Shown piece by piece: positions 6,014 to 13,085 of a stretch of DNA of 20,186 bases. The translations under genes were made by a program, and so were the position numbers. Source of the stretch: JAEZFI01 sp044508215 (GTDB lineage Bacteria; Actinomycetota; Acidimicrobiia; Acidimicrobiales; Microtrichaceae); the NCBI GenBank assembly GCA_044508215.1, contig JBIQID010000047.1, positions 1 through 20,186 of the forward strand, in the 5' to 3' direction. The notes under the pieces are model-generated. The model saw nothing but the letters and a program-made list of their open reading frames with translations. It was not told the DNA's origin and made no database searches. The number at the start of each line of letters is the position of its first letter. Position 1 is the stretch's first letter.

Positions 6014-7900
6014 TCAGAGCTCCACCTGCACGCCCAGTTCGATCGTCTGCTCGGGCGGCAGTCGGAAGTACGCGTCCGCAGGGTTCGCGTTGCGCAGCAT
6101 GAGCACGAACAGCCGCTCCCTCCACGGCGCCATGCCGGGCCGGCGGGTGACGCGAAGCGTCTCGCGGCCCAACACGTAGCTGGCGTTCGCGAAGTCCAGC
6201 CCGGTCTGCTCCGTCCCCAGCTCCTTCAGCGCGAGCGGGATGTCGATGTCGTCCATGAAGCCGACCCTGTGCAGCAGCTGCACGAAGCCGTGCCCGTGGT
6301 CGATCACCTCGAGCTGCTCCTCCCGTGGCACGTGCGGCACGTCCTGGACGAGCACGGCCATCGGGCACACGTGCTCGGGCAGCACGGCGGCGTGGCGGTA
6401 GTGGGACGAAAGGGCCTGCGGCGTGGTGGCCGGGTTGGACCCCATGTACACGCCGATCCCGGGACCGCGCACGGCATCGCCGCGGGCCGCCACCCGTGCG
6501 ATGAACTCCTCCAGCAGCACGTTCCGGTTCACGAGGCGCACTGCGGTGATCCGGCGCCCGGCGTACCAGGTGGTCAGCATCAGGCAGACGGCCACGCCGA
6601 TGACGATGGGGAACCAGCCACCAGCCGGGATCTTGGGGATGTTGGCAGCGAGGTAGGCCACGTCGATCGTGAGGAACAGCCCGCACAGCGCTGCGCTGGC
6701 CACGGGTCCCCACCCGAAGCGCTCACGGGCCACCCGGTAGAAGAGGATCGTCGTCACGACCATCGTCCCTGCCACCGCCAGCCCGTAGGCGGCGGCCAGG
6801 TTGCCGGAGCTGCGGAAGCCGAACACCAGGCCGATGCACGCCACGAACAGTGCCCAGTTCACCGCCGGCACGTAGATCTGGCCCTGGGCGTCCTCCGAGG
6901 TGTGCGTGATCCGCACGCGGGGGAGGTAGCCCAGCGCCACCGCCTGCTTGGTGAGCGAGAACGCCCCCGAGATCAGCGCCTGCGCGGCGATCACCGTGGC
7001 GCACGTCGCCAGCAGCACGACCGGCCACAACGCCCAGCGGGGCGCCATCAGGAAGAACGGGTTCTCGACTCGGTCGGGGTGCTCCATCAGCATCGCCCCC
7101 TGCCCGAAGTAGCAGAGGAGCAGCCCCGGCAGCACCACCGTGTACCAGGCGATCGTGATCGGGCGGCGGCCGAAGTGGCCCATGTCGGCGTAGAGGGCCT
7201 CGCCGCCGGTCACCACGAGGATGATCGAGCCGAGGGTGAGGAACCCCGTCGCACCGTTGTTGGCGAAGAACTGCGCCCCCTCGATGGGGTTGACGGCTCG
7301 CAGCACCCCTGGGTTGCGGACCACCTGCGACAACCCCAGTAGGCCGATCACCGAGAACCACACGATCATCACCGGCCCGAAGGCGCGTCCGACCGCCGCC
7401 GTCCCGCGCCGCTGGATGCTGAAGATCCCGAAGAGGATCAGCGCGGCGATCGGGACCACCCAGTCCTCGAGCGAGTGCGTGGCGACCGCGGTGCCCTCCA
7501 CAGCGGACAGCACCGAGATCGCCGGCGTGATCATCCCGTCTCCGTAGAGGAGCGCGGCGCCGAACAGCCCGAGGAGGACCAGCACCTTGGTGGATCCGAC
7601 CGGCTCGTCGGTGCCCGGCCGGATCAGTGCGGTCAGGGCGAGGATGCCGCCCTCAGAGTTGTTGTCGGCCCGCATGACGAAGCGGATGTACTTGACGCCC
7701 ACCACGAGGACGAGCGACCAGAACACCAGCGACAGGACGCCCACGATGTTCTCGGTGACGGGCGCGGGGGCCGAGTGGTGCAGCCCCGAGAAGGTCTCCT
7801 TGATGGAGTAGAGGGGGCTCGTCCCGATGTCGCCGAACACGATCCCGAGCGCCCCGACGGTGAGTGCACCGACGGAGCCCGTCCTTCTTCGCTTCGACAC
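6014..7900 (-). CDS. kup: Kup-family potassium uptake protein
   Basis: This is a 628-residue integral membrane K+ importer (KUP/HAK/KT family), probably proton-coupled. The family hallmark GDIGTSPLY is at residues 23-31. About 12 hydrophobic segments follow up to roughly residue 440, including GDGMITPAISVLSAVEG, then a cytoplasmic C-terminal domain of about 170 residues. Length is typical. The GTG at 7900 is preferred because TAGTGT (7913-7908) lies exactly 7 bases upstream, matching the leaderless pattern of other genes here; a GTG three codons earlier (7909) would overlap that box. The gene is convergent with the P450/cupin operon and lies downstream of, and parallel to, the PLP-enzyme gene. 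Confidence 0.96.
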   Translation of the reverse strand: MSKRRRTGSVGALTVGALGIVFGDIGTSPLYSIKETFSGLHHSAPAPVTENIVGVLSLVFWSLVLVVGVKYIRFVMRADNNSEGGILALTALIRPGTDEPVGSTKVLVLLGLFGAALLYGDGMITPAISVLSAVEGTAVATHSLEDWVVPIAALILFGIFSIQRRGTAAVGRAFGPVMIVWFSVIGLLGLSQVVRNPGVLRAVNPIEGAQFFANNGATGFLTLGSIILVVTGGEALYADMGHFGRRPITIAWYTVVLPGLLLCYFGQGAMLMEHPDRVENPFFLMAPRWALWPVVLLATCATVIAAQALISGAFSLTKQAVALGYLPRVRITHTSEDAQGQIYVPAVNWALFVACIGLVFGFRSSGNLAAAYGLAVAGTMVVTTILFYRVARERFGWGPVASAALCGLFLTIDVAYLAANIPKIPAGGWFPIVIGVAVCLMLTTWYAGRRITAVRLVNRNVLLEEFIARVAARGDAVRGPGIGVYMGSNPATTPQALSSHYRHAAVLPEHVCPMAVLVQDVPHVPREEQLEVIDHGHGFVQLLHRVGFMDDIDIPLALKELGTEQTGLDFANASYVLGRETLRVTRRPGMAPWRERLFVLMLRNANPADAYFRLPPEQTIELGVQVEL

Positions 7901-7907
7901 TTCGCGC

Positions 7908-7913
7908 ACACTA
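7908..7913 (-). promoter_or_regulatory. Candidate -10 box for kup
   Basis: TAGTGT on the minus strand is separated by 7 bases from the GTG at 7900. This implies transcription starting at or next to the start codon. Confidence 0.45.
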
Positions 7914-7939
7914 TCGGCGCGCTGCGCTCACCCCGAACA

Positions 7940-8016
7940 TCGCTTCGCTTCTGGGGATCGGTCGAGGAGCGCAGCCGACGAAGCCCTCGGGACGAGGGCG
8001 AGGCGGAGCGAAGCGA
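7940..8016. terminator. Nested hairpins between the PLP-enzyme gene and kup
   Basis: The outer arms tcgcttcgct (7940-7949) and agcgaagcga (8007-8016) are a perfect 10-bp inverted repeat. Inside lies a second perfect hairpin, ccctcg/cgaggg (7984-7989 with 7993-7998), with a GGA loop. The structure starts about 20 bp past the stop of the PLP-enzyme gene and is the likely end of its transcript. Confidence 0.5.
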
Positions 8017-8036
8017 CCGAGACCGTCGAGGCCGGA

Positions 8037-9434
8037 TCAGGCCTCCGGGAGGCTCTGGTGGTGGTCCATCATGTCGGCCATCACGACCTCGATGAAGTCC
8101 ACGGCCTCCGGGGTCAGACCGCCCGGCACGCCGCCGTAGATGGCCCCGCTCATGGCCGTCTCGCCCTTGTGGTCGCGGGCGTACTGCACGGCCTCGGCGA
8201 GGTCGCGGTCCCAGGCCTCGGCCACACCCTCCTGCGTCTGGGGCCGGGTGACCGCCATGTGCAGGGCATCGGGGTACTGCAGGCCGTTCATCCGCCACCC
8301 CAGCTGACGGAGCGCGTCGTTCACCAGGTAGATGTCGAGCTCGTCGGAGGTGAACGCGAACAGGAACGTGGGGGTGCCCATCAGCCGCAGCTCCGGGTGT
8401 CGGGTGACCGACTCCTGCATCGCCTTCGACGTCTCGAAGATCGCCCTCGCGTAGCGGCGGTAGCCGGCCCGCCCGATCGACACCATCCCCGCCCAGGTCG
8501 CGGCGAGCAGCCCGGACGAGCGGGAGCCCTCGATGCCGGGGGAGCAGTACTTGCCGCCGCTCCAGTCCGGCATGAAGAAGTACTGGCTGTTCCGGAGGGC
8601 CTTGTCGCGGAACATCAGCACCGACGTGCCCTTCAGCCCGTAGGCGTACTTGTGGGTGTCGGCGGAGATCGTCGTCACGCCCGGGTGGCGGAAGTCGAAC
8701 GGCGGGACCTCGTAGCCCAGCTCCTCGCCGAACGGCAGGATGAAGCCCCCGAGGCAGCCGTCCACGTGGAGGCCGACGCCACGCTCGAGCGCGAGGCTCG
8801 ACAGCTCGCCGATCGGGTCGATGGTGCCGTATCCGTAGTTGCCCGCCGAGCCGATGATGGCGATCGTGTTCTCGTCGATCGCCTCCGCCACGGCGGCCGG
8901 GTCGACGGTGGTCCGCTCGGGGTCGACCGGGACGCGCCGGAGCTCGACACCGAGGATGTGGCAGGCCTTGTCGAACGCCGGGTGTGCCGTCTCGGGCTTC
9001 ACGACGTTGCCACGCTCGATGCCACGACGCTCCCGGGCGTCCTCGCGGTAGGCGAGCATGGCGTGGAAGATGCTGCCGGAGCCGCCGCTCGACACCAGGC
9101 CGACGGGCTCGGTGCCCTCCACGGCATCCGCGTGCATCAGGTCGAGGGCCATGGCGATGATCTCGCCCTCGAAGCGGGTGGAGCTGGGGCAGATGTCGCG
9201 CTGCAGGGCGTTCATGTGGCCGTACATCTGGAACGCCTGGGTCATGAACGCGTAGTGGTCGTGGTCGCCGCAGTACATCGACCCCGACACCTTGCCGTTC
9301 TCCCACGAGGCGTCCTCGGCGTCGGCCATCTCGCGCAGCTCGGCCAGCAGCTCCTCGCGGTCCCGGCCTTCCTCGGGGAGGCTGCGCATCACCGGGTAGC
9401 GGTCCGCGTAGGGGTAGTAGCTGCTGTTGCTCAT
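8037..9434 (-). CDS. PLP-dependent lyase/decarboxylase, sphingosine-1-phosphate lyase-like
   Basis: The 465-residue protein belongs to the group II PLP decarboxylase fold (PF00282) and most resembles sphinganine/sphingosine-1-phosphate lyases, which cleave long-chain base phosphates to a fatty aldehyde and ethanolamine phosphate. Visible are the phosphate-binding SSGGSGSIFHAMLAYR (115-130), H151 for ring stacking, D225 in HVDGCLGG, and the PLP lysine K262 in SADTHKYAYG. Unlike eukaryotic lyases it has no N-terminal membrane helix. An amino-acid decarboxylase role is the main alternative. The ATG at 9434 has GGAGG four bases upstream and a TAGCCT box (9477-9472) about 38 bases upstream. It is divergent from an acetyltransferase gene. 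Confidence 0.88.
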   Translation of the reverse strand: MSNSSYYPYADRYPVMRSLPEEGRDREELLAELREMADAEDASWENGKVSGSMYCGDHDHYAFMTQAFQMYGHMNALQRDICPSSTRFEGEIIAMALDLMHADAVEGTEPVGLVSSGGSGSIFHAMLAYREDARERRGIERGNVVKPETAHPAFDKACHILGVELRRVPVDPERTTVDPAAVAEAIDENTIAIIGSAGNYGYGTIDPIGELSSLALERGVGLHVDGCLGGFILPFGEELGYEVPPFDFRHPGVTTISADTHKYAYGLKGTSVLMFRDKALRNSQYFFMPDWSGGKYCSPGIEGSRSSGLLAATWAGMVSIGRAGYRRYARAIFETSKAMQESVTRHPELRLMGTPTFLFAFTSDELDIYLVNDALRQLGWRMNGLQYPDALHMAVTRPQTQEGVAEAWDRDLAEAVQYARDHKGETAMSGAIYGGVPGGLTPEAVDFIEVVMADMMDHHQSLPEA

Positions 9435-9471
9435 GGTGCCTCCGCCCGGTCGGCGCTCGTCGGACCAGCCG

Positions 9472-9493
9472 AGGCTACCGATGCCCCTACAGT
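9472..9493. promoter_or_regulatory. Back-to-back -10 boxes for the PLP enzyme (-) and acetyltransferase (+)
   Basis: TAGCCT (9477-9472, minus) serves the PLP-enzyme gene with a leader of about 30 bases. TACAGT (9488-9493, plus) lies 8 bases before the GTG at 9502. The boxes are 10 bp apart, facing away from each other. Confidence 0.4.
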
Positions 9494-9501
9494 CCCGGCA
9501 C

Positions 9502-10146
9502 GTGCTGAAGCCCCACCTGCCCCGCCCGACCGCCTGGAACCGCCTGCGGCACCGGCTCGACAGCGTCGCAGGGGACGCCGTGAAGGCGGCCTGGGGACGC
9601 ATGGCGCACTACGGCGCGCTGTGGCCCTCGTCGCGCATGGCGAAGGACTTCGCCCAGTTCGGCGACGGGGCGATCATCTGCTTCCCGTGGGATTCGCTCG
9701 TGAACCCGCACGCGATCCGCGTGGGCGCCGGCACGCTCGTGGCGCCGCACTGCGTCCTGTCGGCCGGCTGGGGACCCGACCACGACGACCTCCCCGACGA
9801 CGTGGTGGTCATCGGCGAGCGCTGCGTGATCGGACGGGGGAGCAGCATCGTGGGCCACCGGAGCATCCGGATCGGTGACGACGTGTGGACCGGCCACCAC
9901 GTGCACATCACCGACATGAACCACGGGTTCGAGCTCGATGATGTGCCGATCGGCGAGCAGTACCAGGACGAGCGGCCCGTCTCGATCGGCGACGGGTCCT
10001 GGATCGGGCACGGGTGCGTGATCCTGCCCGGCGCCCGGATCGGGCACCACGCGGTGGTGGGTGCGGGCAGCGTCGTGACCGGCGAGGTCCCCGACCGCAC
10101 CGTCGCGGTCGGGGTCCCGGCACGGGTGGTCAGGGAGCTGCGGTGA
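9502..10146 (+). CDS. Hexapeptide-repeat (left-handed beta-helix) acetyltransferase
   Basis: The 214-residue protein is a probable trimeric O-acetyltransferase of the WbbJ/LacA/CAT class, acting on sugar or cell-envelope acceptors with acetyl-CoA. Hexapeptide repeats ([LIV]GxxxxI-like) run from about 71 to 130 and 158 to 205, for example IRIGDDVWTG, VSIGDGSWIG and ARIGHHAVVGAGSVV. The insertion loop HITDMNHGF carries the candidate catalytic H141. The GTG at 9502 is preferred because TACAGT lies 8 bases upstream; an ATG at 9481 with GAGG six bases upstream is the alternative and would add 7 residues. The last 17 bp overlap the end of the convergent TetR gene. Confidence 0.88.
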   Translation: MLKPHLPRPTAWNRLRHRLDSVAGDAVKAAWGRMAHYGALWPSSRMAKDFAQFGDGAIICFPWDSLVNPHAIRVGAGTLVAPHCVLSAGWGPDHDDLPDDVVVIGERCVIGRGSSIVGHRSIRIGDDVWTGHHVHITDMNHGFELDDVPIGEQYQDERPVSIGDGSWIGHGCVILPGARIGHHAVVGAGSVVTGEVPDRTVAVGVPARVVRELR

Positions 10147-10795
10147 GCAGACCCGAGAGCGACGAGATCAGCTCGTCGATGTACTGAGCCCGGTTCGACG
10201 CCTCGGACGGCTCGTCGGCCTCGCGGCGTGCGATCGAGCTGAGCCCCATGAAGATCGCCGAGCTGAGCAGCTCGATCCGGCGCCGGCGGGCGTCGTCGTC
10301 CATGGTGGGGGTGGCGTTGCGGAGGAGGTCCCGGAACGGCTCCCAGCCAGGGGCGGCCTCGCGGACGACCGACTGGAAGAGGTGCTCGGTCGGGTTGGCG
10401 TGCGCCTGCGCCATGATCCGCAGGAACGCTGCCCCACCCTCGGGGTCGTCCAGCCGGGTCGAGAGGGGCCGCACCATGTGCGACACCACGTCACGCGGCG
10501 TGGGCTTCTCGGGGATGGTGTCGAGCGACTCCGCGAGCGGCTCGGACAACCGCTCGGCGTGCTTCTCCCAGATGGCCGCGATGAGGCCGTCCTTCGAGCC
10601 GAAGTGGTAGTGCAGCGCCGAGTTGTTCCCCTGCTCTGCTGCTCGGTTGATCTCGCTGAGGGACACGCCCTCGATTCCTCGTTCGGCGAAGAGCCCTTCT
10701 GCGACCGCGATGAGCTTTGCCTGCGTCCGTTGGCTGTCGGATCGCACTCGTCGTGGTCGCGTCATGACATTCGCCCCAAATGTCGTGTTGGTCAT
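10130..10795 (-). CDS. TetR-family transcriptional regulator
   Basis: This 221-residue regulator is probably a dimeric repressor released by a small ligand. The N-terminal TetR helix-turn-helix is clear (about 25-75): LIAVAEGLFAERGIEGVSL, then NNSALHYHFGSKDGLI, where YHFGSK is the family hallmark. The C-terminal ligand and dimer domain (about 80-221) is not specific enough to name a ligand. The ATG at 10795 is supported by TACGGT (10808-10803) seven bases upstream; a second ATG at 10765 is possible. Palindromes over both candidate starts suggest autorepression. Neighbours are acyltransferases on both sides, so one of these may be a target. Confidence 0.93.
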   Translation of the reverse strand: MTNTTFGANVMTRPRRVRSDSQRTQAKLIAVAEGLFAERGIEGVSLSEINRAAEQGNNSALHYHFGSKDGLIAAIWEKHAERLSEPLAESLDTIPEKPTPRDVVSHMVRPLSTRLDDPEGGAAFLRIMAQAHANPTEHLFQSVVREAAPGWEPFRDLLRNATPTMDDDARRRRIELLSSAIFMGLSSIARREADEPSEASNRAQYIDELISSLSGLLTAAP

Positions 10796-10798
10796 GAC
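10761..10798. promoter_or_regulatory. Candidate TetR operator over the regulator's own start
   Basis: The perfect palindrome GTCATGAC occurs at 10761-10768 and again at 10791-10798, exactly 30 bp apart. Between them GACATTcgccccaAATGTC (10766-10784) is a 6-7-6 inverted repeat. The cluster covers the predicted transcription and translation start of the TetR gene, as expected for an autorepressor site. Confidence 0.5.
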
Positions 10799-10802
10799 AG
10801 CA

Positions 10803-10808
10803 ACCGTA
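10803..10808 (-). promoter_or_regulatory. Candidate -10 box for the TetR gene
   Basis: TACGGT on the minus strand, seven bases before the ATG at 10795. The implied mRNA is leaderless. Confidence 0.45.
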
Positions 10809-10917
10809 CCCCTTACAACGACCGTCGCGGTGCCACCTGGGAACCACTTCTCAGGTACCTACCCGATCGGCCCAGTCCGACCACGGTGGCGTGATCGGGA
10901 GCGGCCCCGGAGCCACC

Positions 10918-10923
10918 TAGCCT
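10918..10923 (+). promoter_or_regulatory. Candidate -10 box for the acyltransferase-3 gene
   Basis: TAGCCT on the plus strand, six bases before the GTG at 10930. There is no ribosome site, and transcription would start on the GTG itself. Confidence 0.45.
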
Positions 10924-10929
10924 GCTCCT

Positions 10930-12876
10930 GTGCGCCCGATCCGATGGCAACCCGGCCTCGACGGCCTCCGCGCGCTCGCCGTCGCCGCGGTCATCGCGTA
11001 CCACATCGAACCGGACGCGGTCCCGGGCGGTTTCCTCGGCGTCAGCGTGTTCTTCACGCTGTCGGGCTACCTGATCACGTCGCTCCTCGTCGACGAGAGC
11101 CGTCGCACCGGGCGCATCTCGATCAAGCACTTCTGGGTGCGCCGGGCGCGCCGCCTGTGGCCGCTCGCCTGGTCGACCCTCGCGGTCGTGGGGATCCTCG
11201 CGCTCGTCGGCGTGTACGACGAGGTGGGGCAGGGGCTGGTGGGGGAGATCGGCTCTGCGCTCGGCCAGTTCGCCAACTGGTGGCAGCTCGGCCACGAGGG
11301 CTACGTGAACCAGTTCGGGCGGCCGTCACCGCTGCGCCACATGTGGTCGCTGTCGATCGAGGAGCAGTTCTACGTGATCTGGCCGGCCGTGGTCTGGCTG
11401 GTCAGGGGCAAGCGCGGCCCGCTGCTCGCCGTCGCAGTGGTGGGCTCGGTCGCGTCCCTCGTCGTCACCCTGTTGAGCAGCGGAGCGGACCGGATCTACC
11501 TCGGCACCGACACCCGGGCGGCCGAGCTGCTGATCGGAGCGGTCCTCGCCCTGCTCTGGTCCCACCGCCCGCTGCGGGGGCCGCGCTCGATCCGCGCCCG
11601 CCGGGCGTGCGACCTCGTTGCCACCGTGGCGCTGGGTGCGATGGTGCCGCTCGTCGCCCTGGTGCACCCCGACGACCCGATGTGGGCGGCCGGCGCGTTC
11701 GGGGCGGTGGCGATCGGCTCCGCTGCCATGGCCGGTGCCTCGGTGACGCGCGGGGTGCTGCGGGTGCTCCTGTCGCACCCGGTGCTCGTCTGGGTGGGGC
11801 GTCGCTCGTACGGCCTGTACCTCGTCCACTGGCCGCTCTGGGTGGCGCTGCCGATCTCGTGGCCGTTCGCGACGCGTGTGGTGCTCACCGTGGTGGGGTC
11901 GCTCGTGCTGGCGGGGCTCGCACACCGCCTGGTCGAGCAGCCCGTGCGCGAGCGGCGGGTGCCACGTCGAGCGCTCGTCGCAGCGGGCGTGTTCGCTGTC
12001 GTCGCCATGTTCGGCGGATCGACGATCGCCGCCGCCGGGGGGCCGTCCGCGAGGGAGGCGGTCACCGAGACGCTCGACCGGGTCGCCGACCCGACCGCCA
12101 CCACCTCTGCGCCCACCACGACGGTGCCGTGCCCGACGACCACCACGGCTGCGCCCACCACGACGCTCCCGGGCGTCGACGGCTACAAGGCCACGCTCGA
12201 CACCCTCGTCGACCCGCAGGAGACCCTCTACGTCGAGGCCTGCGGCGCGCCGGTGCGCGTCCTCGTGCTGGGCGACAGCACCGCTCGGGGGCTGGCGAAC
12301 GGGCTCGCCGCGCTCCGGCGGGACGACCTCGTGGTCTGGGACCGCTCGACCCTGAGCTGCTCGGTGGGCGGCGAGGTCGGAGGAGCGGCGACCTGCCCCG
12401 ACTGGCGGGCGGGCTGGCGGCAGGCGGTCGAGGAGGTCCAGCCCGACGTGGTGCTCTTCATGATGATCCCGCTCATCGACCTCGACTCGGTCGACGTGTC
12501 GACGTCGCGCTTCGAGTCGGATGCGGAGGCACAGCGTCGCCGTGACGTCCTGGGCGAGGCGATGGAGATCGCCGGCTCGACCGGGGCGGAGGTGGCCTGG
12601 GCGAGGGCGCCCTACCTCGAGCTCCCCGCCGGCCTCTACTACTGCAAGGGCCGCTCGACGAACTCGATCTGCGACCCGGAGTGGGTCGACGCCTGGAACG
12701 AGGCCGCGGACATCGCCACGTGGGAGGCGGGAGCGACGGCGATCGACACCGCCGGCTGGGCGGCACCGAGGACCGACCCGAAGGGCGACCGTCCCGATGG
12801 CGTGCACTTCACCGGCCAGGCGCTCGCGGAGCTGGCCGGGTGGATCGCTCCGCAGCTGGTCGCCCTCGGCCGCTGA
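10930..12876 (+). CDS. Membrane acyltransferase-3 with C-terminal SGNH domain (OafA-like)
   Basis: This 648-residue integral membrane O-acyltransferase probably decorates a cell-surface polysaccharide or peptidoglycan. The N-terminal acyltransferase-3 domain (about 5-370) has GLDGLRALAV (9-18), the catalytic-type H25 in AYHI, SIEEQFYVIWP (142-152) and about ten membrane helices. A Thr/Pro/Ala-rich linker (about 387-415) with PTTTxP repeats leads to an extracytoplasmic SGNH-like domain (about 440-648) with GDS (nucleophile S450) and the D623xxH626 pair in RPDGVHFTG. Both active sites look intact. The GTG start is supported by the TAGCCT box six bases upstream. It is divergent from the TetR gene (134 bp apart), which may control it. 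An assembly gap follows two bases after the stop. Confidence 0.94.
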   Translation: MRPIRWQPGLDGLRALAVAAVIAYHIEPDAVPGGFLGVSVFFTLSGYLITSLLVDESRRTGRISIKHFWVRRARRLWPLAWSTLAVVGILALVGVYDEVGQGLVGEIGSALGQFANWWQLGHEGYVNQFGRPSPLRHMWSLSIEEQFYVIWPAVVWLVRGKRGPLLAVAVVGSVASLVVTLLSSGADRIYLGTDTRAAELLIGAVLALLWSHRPLRGPRSIRARRACDLVATVALGAMVPLVALVHPDDPMWAAGAFGAVAIGSAAMAGASVTRGVLRVLLSHPVLVWVGRRSYGLYLVHWPLWVALPISWPFATRVVLTVVGSLVLAGLAHRLVEQPVRERRVPRRALVAAGVFAVVAMFGGSTIAAAGGPSAREAVTETLDRVADPTATTSAPTTTVPCPTTTTAAPTTTLPGVDGYKATLDTLVDPQETLYVEACGAPVRVLVLGDSTARGLANGLAALRRDDLVVWDRSTLSCSVGGEVGGAATCPDWRAGWRQAVEEVQPDVVLFMMIPLIDLDSVDVSTSRFESDAEAQRRRDVLGEAMEIAGSTGAEVAWARAPYLELPAGLYYCKGRSTNSICDPEWVDAWNEAADIATWEAGATAIDTAGWAAPRTDPKGDRPDGVHFTGQALAELAGWIAPQLVALGR

Positions 12877-12878
12877 GC

Positions 12879-12978
12879 NNNNNNNNNNNNNNNNNNNNNN
12901 NNNNNNNNNNNNNNNNNNNNNNNNNNNNNNNNNNNNNNNNNNNNNNNNNNNNNNNNNNNNNNNNNNNNNNNNNNNNNN
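12879..12978. other. Assembly gap of unknown true size
   Basis: Exactly 100 N. Unlike the other two gaps, the flanks share no repeated end, so real sequence may be missing between the acyltransferase gene and the transporter operon. Confidence 0.9.
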
Positions 12979-13009
12979 GACAAGGGGGAGCCCTCCCCGG
13001 AGCGGGAAC

Positions 13010-13037
13010 TTGCCCACGAGGCGCGCGCGGTTACCAT
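13010..13037 (+). promoter_or_regulatory. Candidate promoter of the ABC-transporter operon
   Basis: TTGCCC (13010-13015) and TACCAT (13032-13037) are separated by 16 bp. A start near 13044 gives a leader of about 40 bases before the preferred TTG start at 13086, which is preceded by a G-run ribosome site (13075-13080). Confidence 0.4.
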
Positions 13038-13085
13038 CAGGTGCCGCGTGACGGTGGTCACCACAGGATCGCCCGGGGGGTCGGT

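Noticed and set aside
9435..9602. Longer N-terminus for the PLP enzyme
   Set aside because: The extra residues are Arg/Cys-rich and antisense to the acetyltransferase gene. The ATG at 9434 has GGAGG upstream.
12681..13085. Extension of the unknown operon protein back through the gap
   Set aside because: The frame crosses an N run and overlaps the acyltransferase gene out of frame. A signal peptide begins at 13086.
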